Notes under the pieces: generated by a model
Told to the model about the DNA's origin: nothing
What the model saw: only the letters and a program-made list of their open reading frames with translations
The model's database searches: none
Program-made: the position numbers and the translations under genes
In this document: positions 35,274 to 45,842 of the stretch, one piece after another
How the letters are laid out: each line of letters starts with the position of its first letter
Position numbering within the stretch: the stretch's first letter is position 1
NCBI GenBank assembly: GCA_946902875.1
Contig: OX336340.1
Location: 16,817,566-16,881,565 of the forward strand
DNA: 64,000 nt
Source of the DNA: Nematopogon swammerdamellus
Taxonomy: Eukaryota > Arthropoda > Insecta > Lepidoptera > Adelidae
Direction of reading: 5' to 3'

Positions 35274-35637
35274 TTAAATCTCATGATAAGGGTAGAGAAG
35301 GTCTAAAAAGTTCTGCCCTACTAGATAACTGACTGGGGTGATTCGCAAAACTTTCCCAAGTACTATTCCGACTTTCATAACGGGCTTTCCGCTCCTGCTT
35401 GTAGTAATTAACCCCTTCCCCCTTCTCTCTTCTCTCTTTCTCGCTGTCTCTGAGTCTGCAAGCCAATTCACTAGCTTTCCAAACGTACGTGGTGATTTCG
35501 AGTAAAATTAATAATTAGCGGTTCCATAGGTACTACAATAATATACCTATCGGTCCATAATGGCGCTTAGTACGTCGAATAAAAACACAATTTCTCAATA
35601 GAAAAGATATATCAACTTTTCGGGATGTAAATGTTTT

Positions 35638-35866
35638 GAAACCCGACATGGTTGGCTACATCCAAGGAGGCTACATCACTCTACTACACCGATTATGTCA
35701 GCACTGACATGGCGGCGCCTAGTTCACTAAGGAGTTATTGCCTGACATCACGAATGTTGTAGGTGATGTAGCCAATCGTGTTAATTTCCATAAAAAATAC
35801 ACCTTGGCGAACTACGTGCTATGCAAGTTCTTCCCTTTGGTCGTGCCGGCTACACTGAACTGGATG
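35638..35866. mobile_element. Family A SINE copies in opposite orientation, nested
   Basis: A minus-strand tail piece (35640-35690), a plus-strand tail (about 35700-35797, ending TTAATTTCCATAAAAAA), then minus-strand sequence resuming (CTTGGCGAACTACGTGC to ACACTGAACTGGATGA). One copy seems to have inserted into another in reverse. Confidence 0.6.
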
Positions 35867-36184
35867 ATTTTTGAAGCGAAGCAATTTTGAGATGGGGATC
35901 TAACTCAGAAAAAGGGAAACATCAGGAAAGTACGAACGGAAGTTGCAACGCGTTACGCGCTGCCCAGCCAATGAGGAGCGTTGGCTGCGCTGTTAAGAGC
36001 CATCTATGAGAGTTTTTTTAACGTTGAATCGTTGTATAAGTTGAAAGGAATATCGCATAGATGGCGCTATCACGATCGAAATTAAATTAATTTAAATTTT
36101 AAATACAAATCTTCGCTTCTGGCGGATGTTCCAGACGATACTCACTTTTTTTTCTATTTTAATTGAGTTTTACGTGTTCAAATT
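35867..36184. other. No recognised feature
   Basis: Contains ATAGATGGCGCTATCACGAT, a motif often seen in lepidopteran repeats, but no boundaries. Confidence 0.35.
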
Positions 36185-36292
36185 CGAACCACTCAAGAAA
36201 GCGTCAACCATCGAAGGGTTACCCAAGTTGTGCTTAATTTCACGATCGCGCGTCGATCCATTGCACCACCGAGCTACCGAGGCTCACGTATT
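36185..36292 (-). mobile_element. Family A SINE, head only
   Basis: Inverse of a box A-like start (ACCACCGAGCTACCGAGGCT, 36264-36283), then GTGCTTAATTTCACGATC and a box B-like inverse ATTCGAACCACTC. The longer 5S-like block is lacking, as in 843-1170. Confidence 0.5.
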
Positions 36293-36390
36293 CGACTCGT
36301 ATAAGACTCGAAATCAAGTATACGATGTAAATACGATTAGAGAGCTACTGAATAGGGCTGCTGTTCGCTTTGACATTTCTATGCAAATGG

Positions 36391-36438
36391 ACGCCGCCGC
36401 CGCCGCCGCCGCCCCCGCCGCCGCCGCCGCGGCGCCGT
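36391..36438 (+). repeat. (GCC)n microsatellite
   Basis: Nearly pure trinucleotide run with one interruption (GCCCCCGCC). It yields alanine runs in either strand's reading, not a gene. Confidence 0.9.
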
Positions 36439-36566
36439 AGGGAACAGAGAGTGAAGACAATTTGGAGCTGTTGTGGCGGGGGAGATTAGAAGCCTGTCGG
36501 TAGACAAATCTCAGCTGTTTGGGACAACACGAACAATTCAAAGTGATAAAGCGGTTATTTCGGTAT

Positions 36567-36850
36567 TTTTTCAACCGACTTAATAAAAAAGGAGGTTATC
36601 AATTCGACACGTATATGTATATAATATTAATGGAACTGCATTATATTCACATATGATAATCTATTAGGGCCTCCAAACAGATATACAAACTATTATAGGT
36701 GTATGTATGTATGTTTGTATGTATGTTTGTTTGTCCACGCATTTCTCCGAAACTATTAATCGGATTGTGACCATTTTTTTTTATTGGCAACAGTGCAAGT
36801 TCATCAAAATTGGTTCAGTAGTTTTCAAGATATGGACTGTTAAATGTGTG
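36567..36850 (+). mobile_element. TTTTTCAACCGACTT repeat
   Basis: TTTTTCAACCGACTTAATAA, AAGGAGGTTATCAATTCGAC, (GTAT)n at 36700-36731, TTTCTCCGAAACTATTAATC. A very common lepidopteran repeat; a short piece of it is at 55127-55170. Confidence 0.6.
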
Positions 36851-37036
36851 AAATGGGACGAACAATTCTATACTACGACAACCGATTTCTGTGATTTTCA
36901 AATATATAAGTCAATGTGCTAAAATCTATAATTAAAGCTTACAATTTCTCTAAGACGGCTCGTAACATGCATTATAAACACGTGAGTTCATAAGTGAAGT
37001 GACACAGAGATAGATAATATACGTATATATAATTTT

Positions 37037-37396
37037 GTTTTTAGGGTTCCGTATCCGTTGTACGGTACCCTATTACTAAGCCTACGCCGTCTGGCTGTCT
37101 GTCTGTCCGTCCGTCTGTCTGGCCGAGGGCTGTATCTCTTGAACCGTAATAGGTAGCCCGTTGAAATTTTCACAGAATGTGTGATAATGGCCGATATAAC
37201 AACAAATAATAAAAATAACAAAAAGTTTAACAATCACGGGGTCCCTATACAATAACTAAATGTATGTGCGCCATCTACCGAAGACAGTATGATGCATTTT
37301 AACTAATCCATAGATGGTGTGAGTGGCGCTCAAATTGACATAGCGATACGGAACCCTCGGTGCGCGAGTTCGACTCGCACTTAGCCGGTTTTTGCA
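37037..37396 (-). mobile_element. AGTGCGAGTC repeat, complete, inverse
   Basis: TTTTTAGGGTTCCGTATCC to CGAGTTCGACTCGCACTTAG and CCGGTTTTT, with (GTCT/GTCC)n. Confidence 0.75.
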
Positions 37397-37539
37397 TCGA
37401 GTTCGAACTGTTCGCCTGCTCTACGAGTTGATGCTTCGTCCATCCTATGAATTAATTGGGGCGACCTGTGTGACGCGGTGAAGATGAATCTGTTCCGCAA
37501 ATGCACTTAATTAGACCCTTATTCGGGTTCTGATGAAAG

Positions 37540-37735
37540 AAAATCTGGCTCCCTGCTGATCTATTTTGCCCCAACTACAGCCTGGGGTTTTTCAAAAGGG
37601 ACGTGAAAAGGCTCCTGTCAGGCCGGCATGGCATTCGCAATCCCCGTGCATCACAGAATGTCCATGGGCGTCGTAAGTCACCTTCCCGTAAGTGAGACGA
37701 GGCCACATGTCGCGCGTACCATAATTTTTTTTAAA
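37540..37735 (+). pseudogene. LINE 3' end (second family)
   Basis: Reading gives LPPNYSLGFFKRDVKRLLSG-type sequence, then CACATGTCGCGCGTACCA and an AT-rich tail. Confidence 0.65.
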
Positions 37736-38046
37736 TAAAATTGAAATGCCCAATCGACCGAAATGTCTACTTTGTTCATTTTCAATCATACATAATTGTT
37801 TGAGCTGTGAACGTTCAAATTTTAATTCGGGACTATGAAGTGACTAAAGTCGAAAAATCCCGCACAGCATAAATCTAAAAATTTTAAACGACTTTTAGTC
37901 ATAAAGAGAGGGCTCATCGCTATCGTTAAAAAAAATCATTAGAATCGGACAATACCGAGAGGAGCCAAACGGGTTCGAGTACGAGTGCGCGGAGTGAAAA
38001 TGAAATAAATTGAACTTCTTTAGGCGCGTGTTGATTCCATATAGAC

Positions 38047-38146
38047 CAGGAAGAACTGACATGGCACCTAGTTCACCCGGTGTTATGGGCTGATATCACG
38101 GATGTTGTAGGTGATGTAGCCAACCGTGTCAGTTTCCATTAAAAAA
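38047..38146 (+). mobile_element. Family A SINE, 5'-truncated tail
   Basis: GAACTGACATGGCACCTAGT to CCGTGTCAGTTTCCATT, then a short A-run. Confidence 0.8.
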
Positions 38147-38174
38147 ATAAAACCCAGATCTTTTTTTTTTTCTG

Positions 38175-38345
38175 TTCTGAGACTGAGGAGACCTCTCTAC
38201 TTTATATGATAACTGATAAGGTTGCCTAACATCACAGCCCGCTACACTCACGACGTCAGAAAATTACATATTATTCCTGTTGGAACCAGGTGCCATATTA
38301 TTGCTTTCCTTTAGTCATGTTAACTACATTAAAGCAAGTAAACAC
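38175..38345 (-). mobile_element. Family A SINE, very diverged
   Basis: Weak match in the order TAAGGTTGCCTAACATCAC, GGAACCAGGTGCCATATTA, TGCTTTCCTTTAGTC; identification relies on block order. Confidence 0.4.
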
Positions 38346-38828
38346 ATACCTGCGTGTACATAATATGTAAATGTATAAAATGCTATGATTAAAGAAGAAA
38401 ATGCAGAACATCTTGTTAGGCACGCGCTCGACTCAGCCTATATCGGCTTGACCCAATAAAGCCTCTTGATATTTTCCATACACCACGCTCCACTTCGTTA
38501 GCCGGCGAAGTGTTGCATATGTACTTAGGTAGAGTATGTAAATTATGCAAACATGTTAATTAAATAAGGCAGTCGTAAGTCTTCTAGGTCAAACATTAAA
38601 ATATACGTAGCGAAATCCCTTTCATCCCTGTTTCTGTTTATAATAATATGGTTTTTAGGGTTCCGCACCTCAAAAGGAAAAACCACTCTGAATAAAATAA
38701 CAGTTTATTTATTGACATCAATAACACACAAAACCTTTCACTTTCTACGCGATCACCGGAAGAGCGTGACCAACCTCACGGATCAACATTCAGTGTTACC
38801 ACAATTTTCCTTAATGCACCCCACATTT

Positions 38829-38976
38829 TATGCCGGCACTTCACTTGGCTGTATGCACACAAATATTTGGGAAAAATTTCCGTTTCGTCTCCCTTTAATG
38901 GCTTGTTTAGAGCGAGATAAAACTAAAATGTTTGCAACAATCGCGAATACGCTAAGCCAAGTGAAGTGCCGGCATT
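38829..38976. mobile_element. MITE, about 148 bp
   Basis: ATGCCGGCACTTCACTTGGC (38830-38849) and its exact inverse (38956-38975). Confidence 0.7.
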
Positions 38977-39221
38977 ATACGAAATATTGGCATAAGAATA
39001 TTATTTTATAAATACTTAAAACCTATTTATGTATAAATATATTATGGTTGACAATTTATGTAACTTCACTGAAACACAGAAACCGAAAAAAGACAAATGT
39101 GTATTTTTTATAATTAGGTAAATTTTAACTCGTTTTAGTTGTAGTTATGTTTTTTTTACGTTTCCTGCATTTCTGAAATTTTATATTTTTAATCTACTTA
39201 CAAAAAGGAGGACATCATTAG

Positions 39222-39370
39222 TATAATGCGCGGGACGGATCTCGGCGTGTCGTCGCCGCAGCGGGCGACCCGCCACGCGCATACACTATACAAGTACGGT
39301 GCGGGTGCGAGGGAGAACACTGACGAGCCGCTGCGGCGGCGACACGCCGAGATCCGCCCCGCGCATTATA
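39222..39370. mobile_element. GC-rich MITE, 149 bp
   Basis: TATAATGCGCGGGACGGATC and the inverse of 39351-39370 agree at 19 of 20 positions; arms continue through TCGGCGTGTCG. A GC island inside AT-rich DNA; a TA target is possible. Confidence 0.75.
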
Positions 39371-39564
39371 GCGTATAGCATGCTCGTATATATATGTATA
39401 TTTTTCATTTGAAAAAAAAGTGAAATGTTTGACCTTCTAGTTTAATAAAAAAAAAAATCTGCTATGCAGTAACACAATTAAGACCAAACTGTACTTGTAT
39501 TTTATAATATTCTATAGCGCCTATCCTAATTACATACCAATATTGAACGCATTTCGGTTTCTCA

Positions 39565-39841
39565 GTCAGTCAGTCAGTCAGTCAGCGTGTAAGCGTCCAC
39601 TGCTGGACATACGGCTCTCCAATTTTCCTCCAGTCCTCCCGGCCTTCATCAGTACGGAACCACTGCTTTCCGCCGACGTACTTGATGTCGTCGTCCCACC
39701 TGGCGGGTGGTCTTCCCACACTCCGTTTTCCTGTCCACGGCCGCCAGTGTAGGACACGGTTACTCCAGCGGTCGTCGTCTCTTCGGCTGACGTGCCCAGC
39801 CCATTGCCACTTGAGCTTAGCCACCCGGAATCCAATATCCA
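39565..39841 (-). mobile_element. RTE-type LINE, 5'-truncated, with target duplication
   Basis: Minus-strand open frame with VAKLKWQWAGHVSRRDD, RPWTGKRSVGRPPARW and YVQQWTLTR, the C-terminus of RTE reverse transcriptases, then stop and a (TGAC)n tail (39565-39584). ATTTCGGTTTCTCA lies on both sides (39551-39564 and 39842-39855). The coding remnant has few lesions, so it is fairly young. Confidence 0.9.
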
Positions 39842-40113
39842 ATTTCGGTTTCTCACACAAAGGAATTAGTTTTGTATACATAGTTTCATGTAAAGCTGAA
39901 ATGTTATTTTGCTTAATGAAAATATATCTGCGGCCCTTTCGATTAGCATCGGCTCTTCATTAGTCCCAGTGGGAGCTGTTGATCTCATACACTCATACAG
40001 TTGGCTCTAAATATTTACATAACTCTGTAGAAGCTTGCCACACTATACTGTAAAAGAGGCATTAGTCGACAGGACTATATCTTGAGGTTCTGACTGCATA
40101 ACTAGTTAGCGCA

Positions 40114-40375
40114 TGACTAGGTACTATTTGTACTCAAATTTATTTACTAACCGATTGACAACTTGATACTTCAAGTATCTTAATATTTTTATTATAATAT
40201 AATTTTTTTTTTATTTGACAATACTACGTTGTAGTATGTATACTTATTATGACTAGGTACTATTTGTACTCATACTAACCGATTGACAACTTGGTACTTC
40301 AAGTATCTTAATATTTTTATTATAATTTTTTTTATTATTATTTGACAATACTACCTTGTAGTATGTATACTTATT
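40114..40375 (+). repeat. 136-bp tandem duplication
   Basis: TGACTAGGTACTATTTGTAC at 40114 and again at 40250; the rest of the unit (GATTGACAACTTG, CTTCAAGTATCTTAATATTT, TTTGACAATACTAC) also repeats, with small indels. Confidence 0.8.
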
Positions 40376-40384
40376 ACTAACATT

Positions 40385-40700
40385 ATTGAGTTGATACAAA
40401 TGACGTATCAAAAATTTGACAAAGGCTCTTTACACCGGATCCACTAAATTAAGTCCTTGCAGTCAGAACTTCAAAAACAAAACAAAAATCTGTTTTTGAT
40501 CTTGCTCTCAAGCTGTATTTTCAATCGACTGTAGGCGGTGTTATTATGTGGATAGTCACTAGATGCTTGTAAAAATTATTATGAAAAAAAACCCTGCGAA
40601 GTTTCTTACCGGTTCTTCTTCGTGGGTGTAATCGAATCGGATAGAACAAATTGTGACAAATTCGAGTACAGTCATGCTGTCTAATGAATGCTTAATAAAC
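40385..40700 (+). mobile_element. Unclassified interspersed repeat, forward copy
   Basis: ATCTTGCTCTCAAGCTGTAT, TCGACTGTAGGCGGTGTTAT and ACCGGTTCTTCTTCGTGGGT, then an (AATAC)n-like end. Pieces resembling its GAAGTTTCTTGCCGG part also occur at 16880-16935 and 17690-17750. Confidence 0.5.
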
Positions 40701-40765
40701 AATACAATACAATACACATTCACTCGCTTTTTAAATTTTGATCATACTCTCAAAATCTGACAGAT

Positions 40766-41030
40766 TTTTTTTTTATGGAAACTGACACGGTTCGCTACAT
40801 CACCTACAACATCAGTGATGTCAGCCCATAACACCGGGTGAACTAGGTGCCACGTCTGTGCTTCCCTTCATTTCATGTCGACTACACTGAACTGGATATC
40901 AGTTCATTATTCATCTTTACTTTAGGAACGACTTATGTAGGTAGGAACAATGAGTGTACTTGCCTTTAGTAGCGTCGGCTACAATTAACTGGACGAAATG
41001 GGTGGACTATTTTCATAGGTCCTCACCCGA
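40766..41030 (-). mobile_element. Family A SINE, 3' part with diverged continuation
   Basis: T run and TTATGGAAACTGACACGGTT to ACACTGAACTGGATA (40900). A second, diverged stretch, GTAGCGTCGGCTACAATTAA, continues to about 41030. Confidence 0.7.
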
Positions 41031-41183
41031 GTTTTAACCTACTAGTTAAGGGACGACTTATATAGTTTGGCATTGAATTCGAACTATGAAGCAACTCGTG
41101 TTGGGAGAAGCACCTATCAAACTAGGAATCGCGTTCAGGTTCAGACATAGCGAAGAATGTAACAAGTGACAAGTGACATAAGT

Positions 41184-41606
41184 CTAAGGGCCGATTGTAC
41201 AAACGCAGACTTAACAAGTAGCTAAGTAAGTAACCAGTAAGTCCACTTATGCTCATATTAAAGACACGATAAATGTCAGTTGCGCTGAAGGTGTCATTAA
41301 ATCCTAAGGTGACTTCAAATTAAGTCTGGGTGTACGGCCTATTAAATTTCGAACAGAAACTTAAGAACAGTCAAATTGACATCTGCCATGCAAAGTGAAT
41401 GAATAGCGTCAGGTGTCTGTCAAATTTAGTTTTACGGACTAATACGGGGTTATTTTTATATACAATGTAGTGTCATCTGTCTTCTTAACGTTTAAAGAAA
41501 GATAAGACACTTTGACAGAAGATTTACCGAGTTACAAATTTAAGCTGACGTTAGTTAACGGGCCTTTAAAGATATTTAAGTCTGTGTTGGCGCAATCAGC
41601 CCTAAG
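41184..41606. mobile_element. MITE, about 423 bp, CTAAGGGC ends
   Basis: CTAAGGGCCGATTGTACAAA at the left; inverse TTGGCGCAATCAGCCCTAAG at the right. The interior contains further half-palindromes. Confidence 0.65.
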
Positions 41607-43676
41607 TATAAATATTATGTCGCCGCCGCGCCGCGCCGGCCCGTTACTGGACTAAGCCAACTTCGCGCACGCGATCGCTCACTTAAGGTCTGTATGTTTT
41701 AGGTGAGTTAGGTACCCCCTTACGACCTCTGAGAAGATGTTTAAGAAGCAATTAACTTCGTTTTGCGGAATTGCTTTTTCGGTCTATTCATTGGCATTAC
41801 TTTTCATTACAAATCCCGTAACATCGCTTTTTATAGCAATTTTGCGTCGGGTCCTAAAAACACTTGACAAACAAATCTTTTTTTTTATTATCACATTATC
41901 TGTGTGTCGTCTGTTTGTTTCTCTCAGTGTAGTATAGCGTATCGATTCAACCGAAAAGATAAAGAAATATTGCTACTGCGATTTATCAGTTCTTTCTTAT
42001 TCTGTTCTGAATTAAATCTGTAACTTATGTTAAAATGATGAAAACATTTTCAATATGTCGAAAATAAGTCAGGTTAAAATGTTTTAACCTCCTGAATGCT
42101 AAAAAAGTTATGCAATTTTATAAATCTCGCAGAAGGTACTATTCTATCATAAAATATCTCAGGTCATAGAAGGTTTTATTCAAGAGCCTTTTGCTTTGTT
42201 TAAAAAAAAAAAGTTTCACTTTCTTCTATTTGGAGTCGGGTGTGTAAAAGGATTCGAATGGACATAGACTACAGCATTTTCGATCAAATTCCTTTTATTT
42301 CCTTCTTTTTATAATCGTTCTATATTTTTTATTTCGTAGTGCTGTTTGTGACTTGGCACTAGGAGTAGTTGTTCATGCATACAACCACAGATAGGTGTTA
42401 CAGAAATTTACCATATGTACACGCCACATACAATAATTATGTAAACATATTCTGTACTTACTTTTCTTGAGCAATAAATGTATTTTTTCATATTATATAT
42501 AAAAAAACACATACATTTACTAAGAAATAAATATGATTTCGCTTACCTTCTATTTTATTCAAAGAAACTACTGAGACACATGAGGCGATTAACCCGAAAC
42601 CCCCTATTAATGTTACCAAAGGACTCTTACCTCTTTGTAGTTTGCACGGACTAAACCCCTATGTTTTTGCCCCTATAAAGGGGTTAGCTAAGTACGTGAT
42701 GCTAAACGGTTAAGCTGTTGACCCGTATAAGCTGATTCGGGAATGTTTGCCTGCTACACTTTGTATGACGACAATTTCAGAATACGAAACTACAGTTTGA
42801 GAAATCTAAATATTATGAAACTGGACTGTCAGGAAAAGGAAAATTCCGTTAGTTACTTAAGCATATGGGACAAACCAGAGAAATAAGCGAAACAGTTTGC
42901 GGAAAGTGAACATTTATTTTACCAATCTCAGTATTAATCAATAAACGATTATAAATAAAAAACCTTTCAAAAAAAGCTTTTATTTAAGCCATGCACTAAA
43001 ACGAAAAAACATTAGCTTAGGTTTTCGATTTGTTTTAAAAAAACTCGTCACGAAATGTTCATAAAAGCCTGTTATTAATTTAAAATGTTTTTAATTTATT
43101 GTTTTTAGTAATTTTTTTTTCTATTTTGAGTATATTAGATTGGACCAGCACCAAAAGGACATGAAACATTTCAAATCAATCGGTTGGGGTGAACTATGTA
43201 GTTTAAAATTCGGTTGGAAGATTTAACATGTGAAGTTAATAAAAGTTTTTTTTTAATTAAACTAGATATATCTAGTAGTTTCTGAAATTTTTTTTGGAGC
43301 AATAAAGTATTTCTCACTTTCTACACTAAATTCGTTCACTACACCAAACATGTATAGATCGGACACCCTGTCTATATACAATAGTAAGCAATAGATCGGT
43401 AACACGTCGTCCCACGATCACTCATTTCCTGGAAGCCACTAATGACGGCTGTGATGGTGAAACTTCGATGCGCATCAATCTCTATCAGAGTGGCTACTGT
43501 GGCTAGTGAGTTCCGGAGTTGCGAGTTCCCTTCTTGGGTTTGATTGGCCGATAAGAGAGTAAGAGGTACTCTTGGGGTCGATTTAACTACCTCTGATTAA
43601 GTCTCAGTTAACATTTAACTGTCCGTTAAAATGACATTTCTCACACAGTTGACAGGAGTTAGCTGGTAACTATATT
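41607..43676. other. No recognised feature over about 2 kb
   Basis: Begins with a GC-rich patch (CGCCGCGCCGCGCCGGCCCG, 41623-41642), then AT-rich DNA up to the TTAA of the piggyBac-type element. A hydrophobic frame at 41737-41937 has no family signature. Confidence 0.45.
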
Positions 43677-43690
43677 TTAACCTTTAAGTG

Positions 43691-43712
43691 TGGACATGGG
43701 GTCTCACAGACC
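43691..43712 (+). repeat. Left subterminal inverted repeat of the piggyBac-type element
   Basis: Contains TGGACATGGGGTCTCACAG. Its reverse complement occurs at 47283-47306 near the right end, and also twice close by at 43871-43896 and 43908-43930. Subterminal repeats of this sort are typical of piggyBac and may be transposase-binding sites (inference). Confidence 0.75.
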
Positions 43713-43870
43713 TTCGGCCCTTCCTGATTTCCGAGAATCACATACTTTCGCCCTCCCCCCGCGGCCGAGCGTCTCAGTAGCTTCGAGTTTAGTCACCAAA
43801 TTACCGTCGCGGAAGTAGATTGTGTCGTCCGGTGCGTTCCAAGTAAGTTATACATATTTAAAGTTCGTGC

Positions 43871-43930
43871 GGAGTCTGTAAGACCCCATGTCCACGTTTA
43901 CCATACAAGTCTGTGAGACCCATGTCCACG
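43871..43930 (+). repeat. Two further inverted copies of the piggyBac subterminal repeat
   Basis: GAGTCTGTAAGACCCCATG (43872-43890) and GTCTGTGAGACCCATGTCC (43909-43927) are reverse-oriented relative to 43691-43712, so the left end carries an internal hairpin of about 240 bases. A splice-donor-like AAGTAAGT occurs just before them, near 43839-43846. Confidence 0.65.
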
Positions 43931-43980
43931 TTTGCCATACAAATATATTCACACAGTTAATTTTACTTTATTATTACTAA

Positions 43981-44330
43981 CTAGCTTTTGCCAGCGGCTT
44001 CGCTCGCGTGAAATTCGTATTTAAAAAAAAAAAAAGTAAGTAAGTCCGCTACCGTACCTTTATTTTGGCGCGCGGAACAATTCGGTTTGTATGAAAGCCA
44101 CATCTTAGCGTAACCAGAATTTTAGTTAGCCTATACTGTGTGCATAATCAAATGTGGTTGTACGAAGTTTCATCAAATTCGGATGATCGGTTTAAGAGTT
44201 ATGGAGGAACATACATACATATATACAGAAAAGATTTCTAAAAATCGTCAATTTAATTTTACTTACATACATAGAGTCTACAAACGAAATATCTCATAAA
44301 ACAAAGTAACTTACTCCATTACTACTCCTT
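43981..44330 (+). mobile_element. Lepidopteran interspersed repeat (GCGGCTTCGCTCGCGTG family)
   Basis: Starts CTAGCTTTTGCCAGCGGCTT and runs to a segment ending near AACTTACTCCATTA. A similar copy lies in inverse orientation at 26988-27333. The start sequence is one I know as ubiquitous in Lepidoptera; its transposon class is not clear to me. Confidence 0.6.
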
Positions 44331-44370
44331 ACAGGTTTATTATTAGTATTGATTGATTTTATTTTACACA

Positions 44371-45842
44371 CTAGCTGAGCCCGCGGCTCCGCTCGCGTGA
44401 AATTCGTATTCCAAAGAAGAATGTAAGTAACTAAGGGCGAGGCCGAAGGCCGAGCTGCGTTCAGGTAATCGACAAACCTTCTTAAAGAAAGTAACTAACT
44501 AAGGGCGAGGCCGAAGGCCGAGCTGCTTTCAGGTAAACGATAAACCTTTCTTAAATAAAGGAAGTAAGTAAGGGCGAGGCCGAAGGCCGAGCTGCGTTCA
44601 GGAAGACGATAAACCTTCTAGAAGAAAGGAAGGAACTAAGTGCGAGGCCGAAGGCCGAGCTGCGTTCAGGTAAACCAAAAACCCTCTTCCGCCTTCGGGC
44701 CTCGCCCTTAAAGACTTCCTTTCTTTGATAGAATATAATATCGTTTACTCAATCTATTTATTTCATAAAAATAAAAAAGTAATATTAATAACTAAAGAAT
44801 TAAACCTACCTAACAAACATTAAAATAACTATCAAAACGGGCATTTTCAAATGTTCTTAGAGCACTTGCGGCATTACCCCGCTGGATGGCAAGGCTTACC
44901 CTTTGAATGAAGTACATAAGCCCTTGATGGCGGGACACCAGTTGCGTCAACCAGCTCAAGCCTCTTTTGGCTTCACTGCTCCACGGACCGAGGGTTTCAA
45001 CCGCAAACTCAACAAATTCGAAATCTTGAATTATATTTCTATATTTGCTGCGTTTGAGGCTCTCCGCCCCAGCCTCGGCCGCGCCAGCCGCTCTTGAAGA
45101 TGTCCTAACGTGACTTGGAGCCAATGTGAGAACAAAAGTGGCGTCCCACATAAAAGAACTACCCTTAGTCCATGGCACTAAGGTGATAGCATCGGGCCTC
45201 TTGCTATCCAGCCGGGAATAACCGCGAGGTTCTAGGATGCACGGTATATTTGCCGTTAGAAGCGTGGACTTTATAATAAAATTTAAATTAAATTAACTCA
45301 ATCTTAATATTAATTAACATTATTCGAGATGGTTTAGCTTCTTCCTGAACGCAGCTCGGCCTTCGGCCTCGCCCTTAGTTACTTGCTTTCTTCGAGATGG
45401 TTTATCATTTGTCAGAACGTAGCTCGGCCTTCGGCCTCGCCTTAGTTGCTTACTTTCTTCAAGATGCTTTAGCTTCTTCCTGAACGCAGCTCGGCCTTCG
45501 GCCTCGCCCTTAGTTACTTGCTTTCTTCGAGATGGTTTTTCAATTATCCGAACGTAGCTCGGCCTTCGGCCTCGCCTTAGTTACTTACTTTCTTCTAGAT
45601 GGTTTAGCTTCTTCCTGAACGCAGCTCGGCCTGCGGCCTCGCCCATAGTTACTTACTTTCTTCGAGAAGGTTTATGGTCTTCCAGAAACTCAGCTCCGCC
45701 TTCCGCCTCGCCCTTAGTTACTTTCATCGAGAAAGAATATCGTTTACGTGAGCGCAGATCCGCCTTCGGGCCCGCCTTTAGTTACTTACTTTCTTTTTTT
45801 TAAATACGAATTTCACGCGAGCGAAGCCGCGAGCAACAGATA
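44371..45842. mobile_element. Fold-back element with minisatellite arms
   Basis: Both ends carry the CGCTCGCGTGAAATTCGTATT start in inverse orientation (44371-44413 and 45801-45842). Behind each end lies an array of a unit of about 67 bases containing GAGGCCGAAGGCCGAG: about four units at 44433-44710 and about seven inverted units at 45340-45790. The arrays enclose a LINE-derived coding fragment on the minus strand. The architecture recalls Drosophila FB/Galileo elements, whose inverted ends are built from tandem subrepeats; that comparison is inference. Confidence 0.55.
44810..45265 (-). pseudogene. Non-LTR retrotransposon C-terminal coding fragment (VETLGPW type)
   Basis: An open frame of about 150 codons without a proper start; it is open from about 45265 through CILEPRGYSRLDSKRPDAI, then LVPWTKG, FVEFAVETLGPWSSEAKR and FIQRVSLAIQRGNAAS. 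I know this block from the C-termini of reverse-transcriptase polyproteins in invertebrate genomes. Upstream RT domains are missing, so this is a 5'-truncated insertion. It sits between the two inverted minisatellite arms. Relatives are at 14807-15113 and 29068-29280. Confidence 0.65.

Noticed and set aside
36126..36440. Poly-alanine frame ending in the (GCC)n run
   Set aside because: The run is a microsatellite, and the rest of the frame passes through an inverted SINE head.
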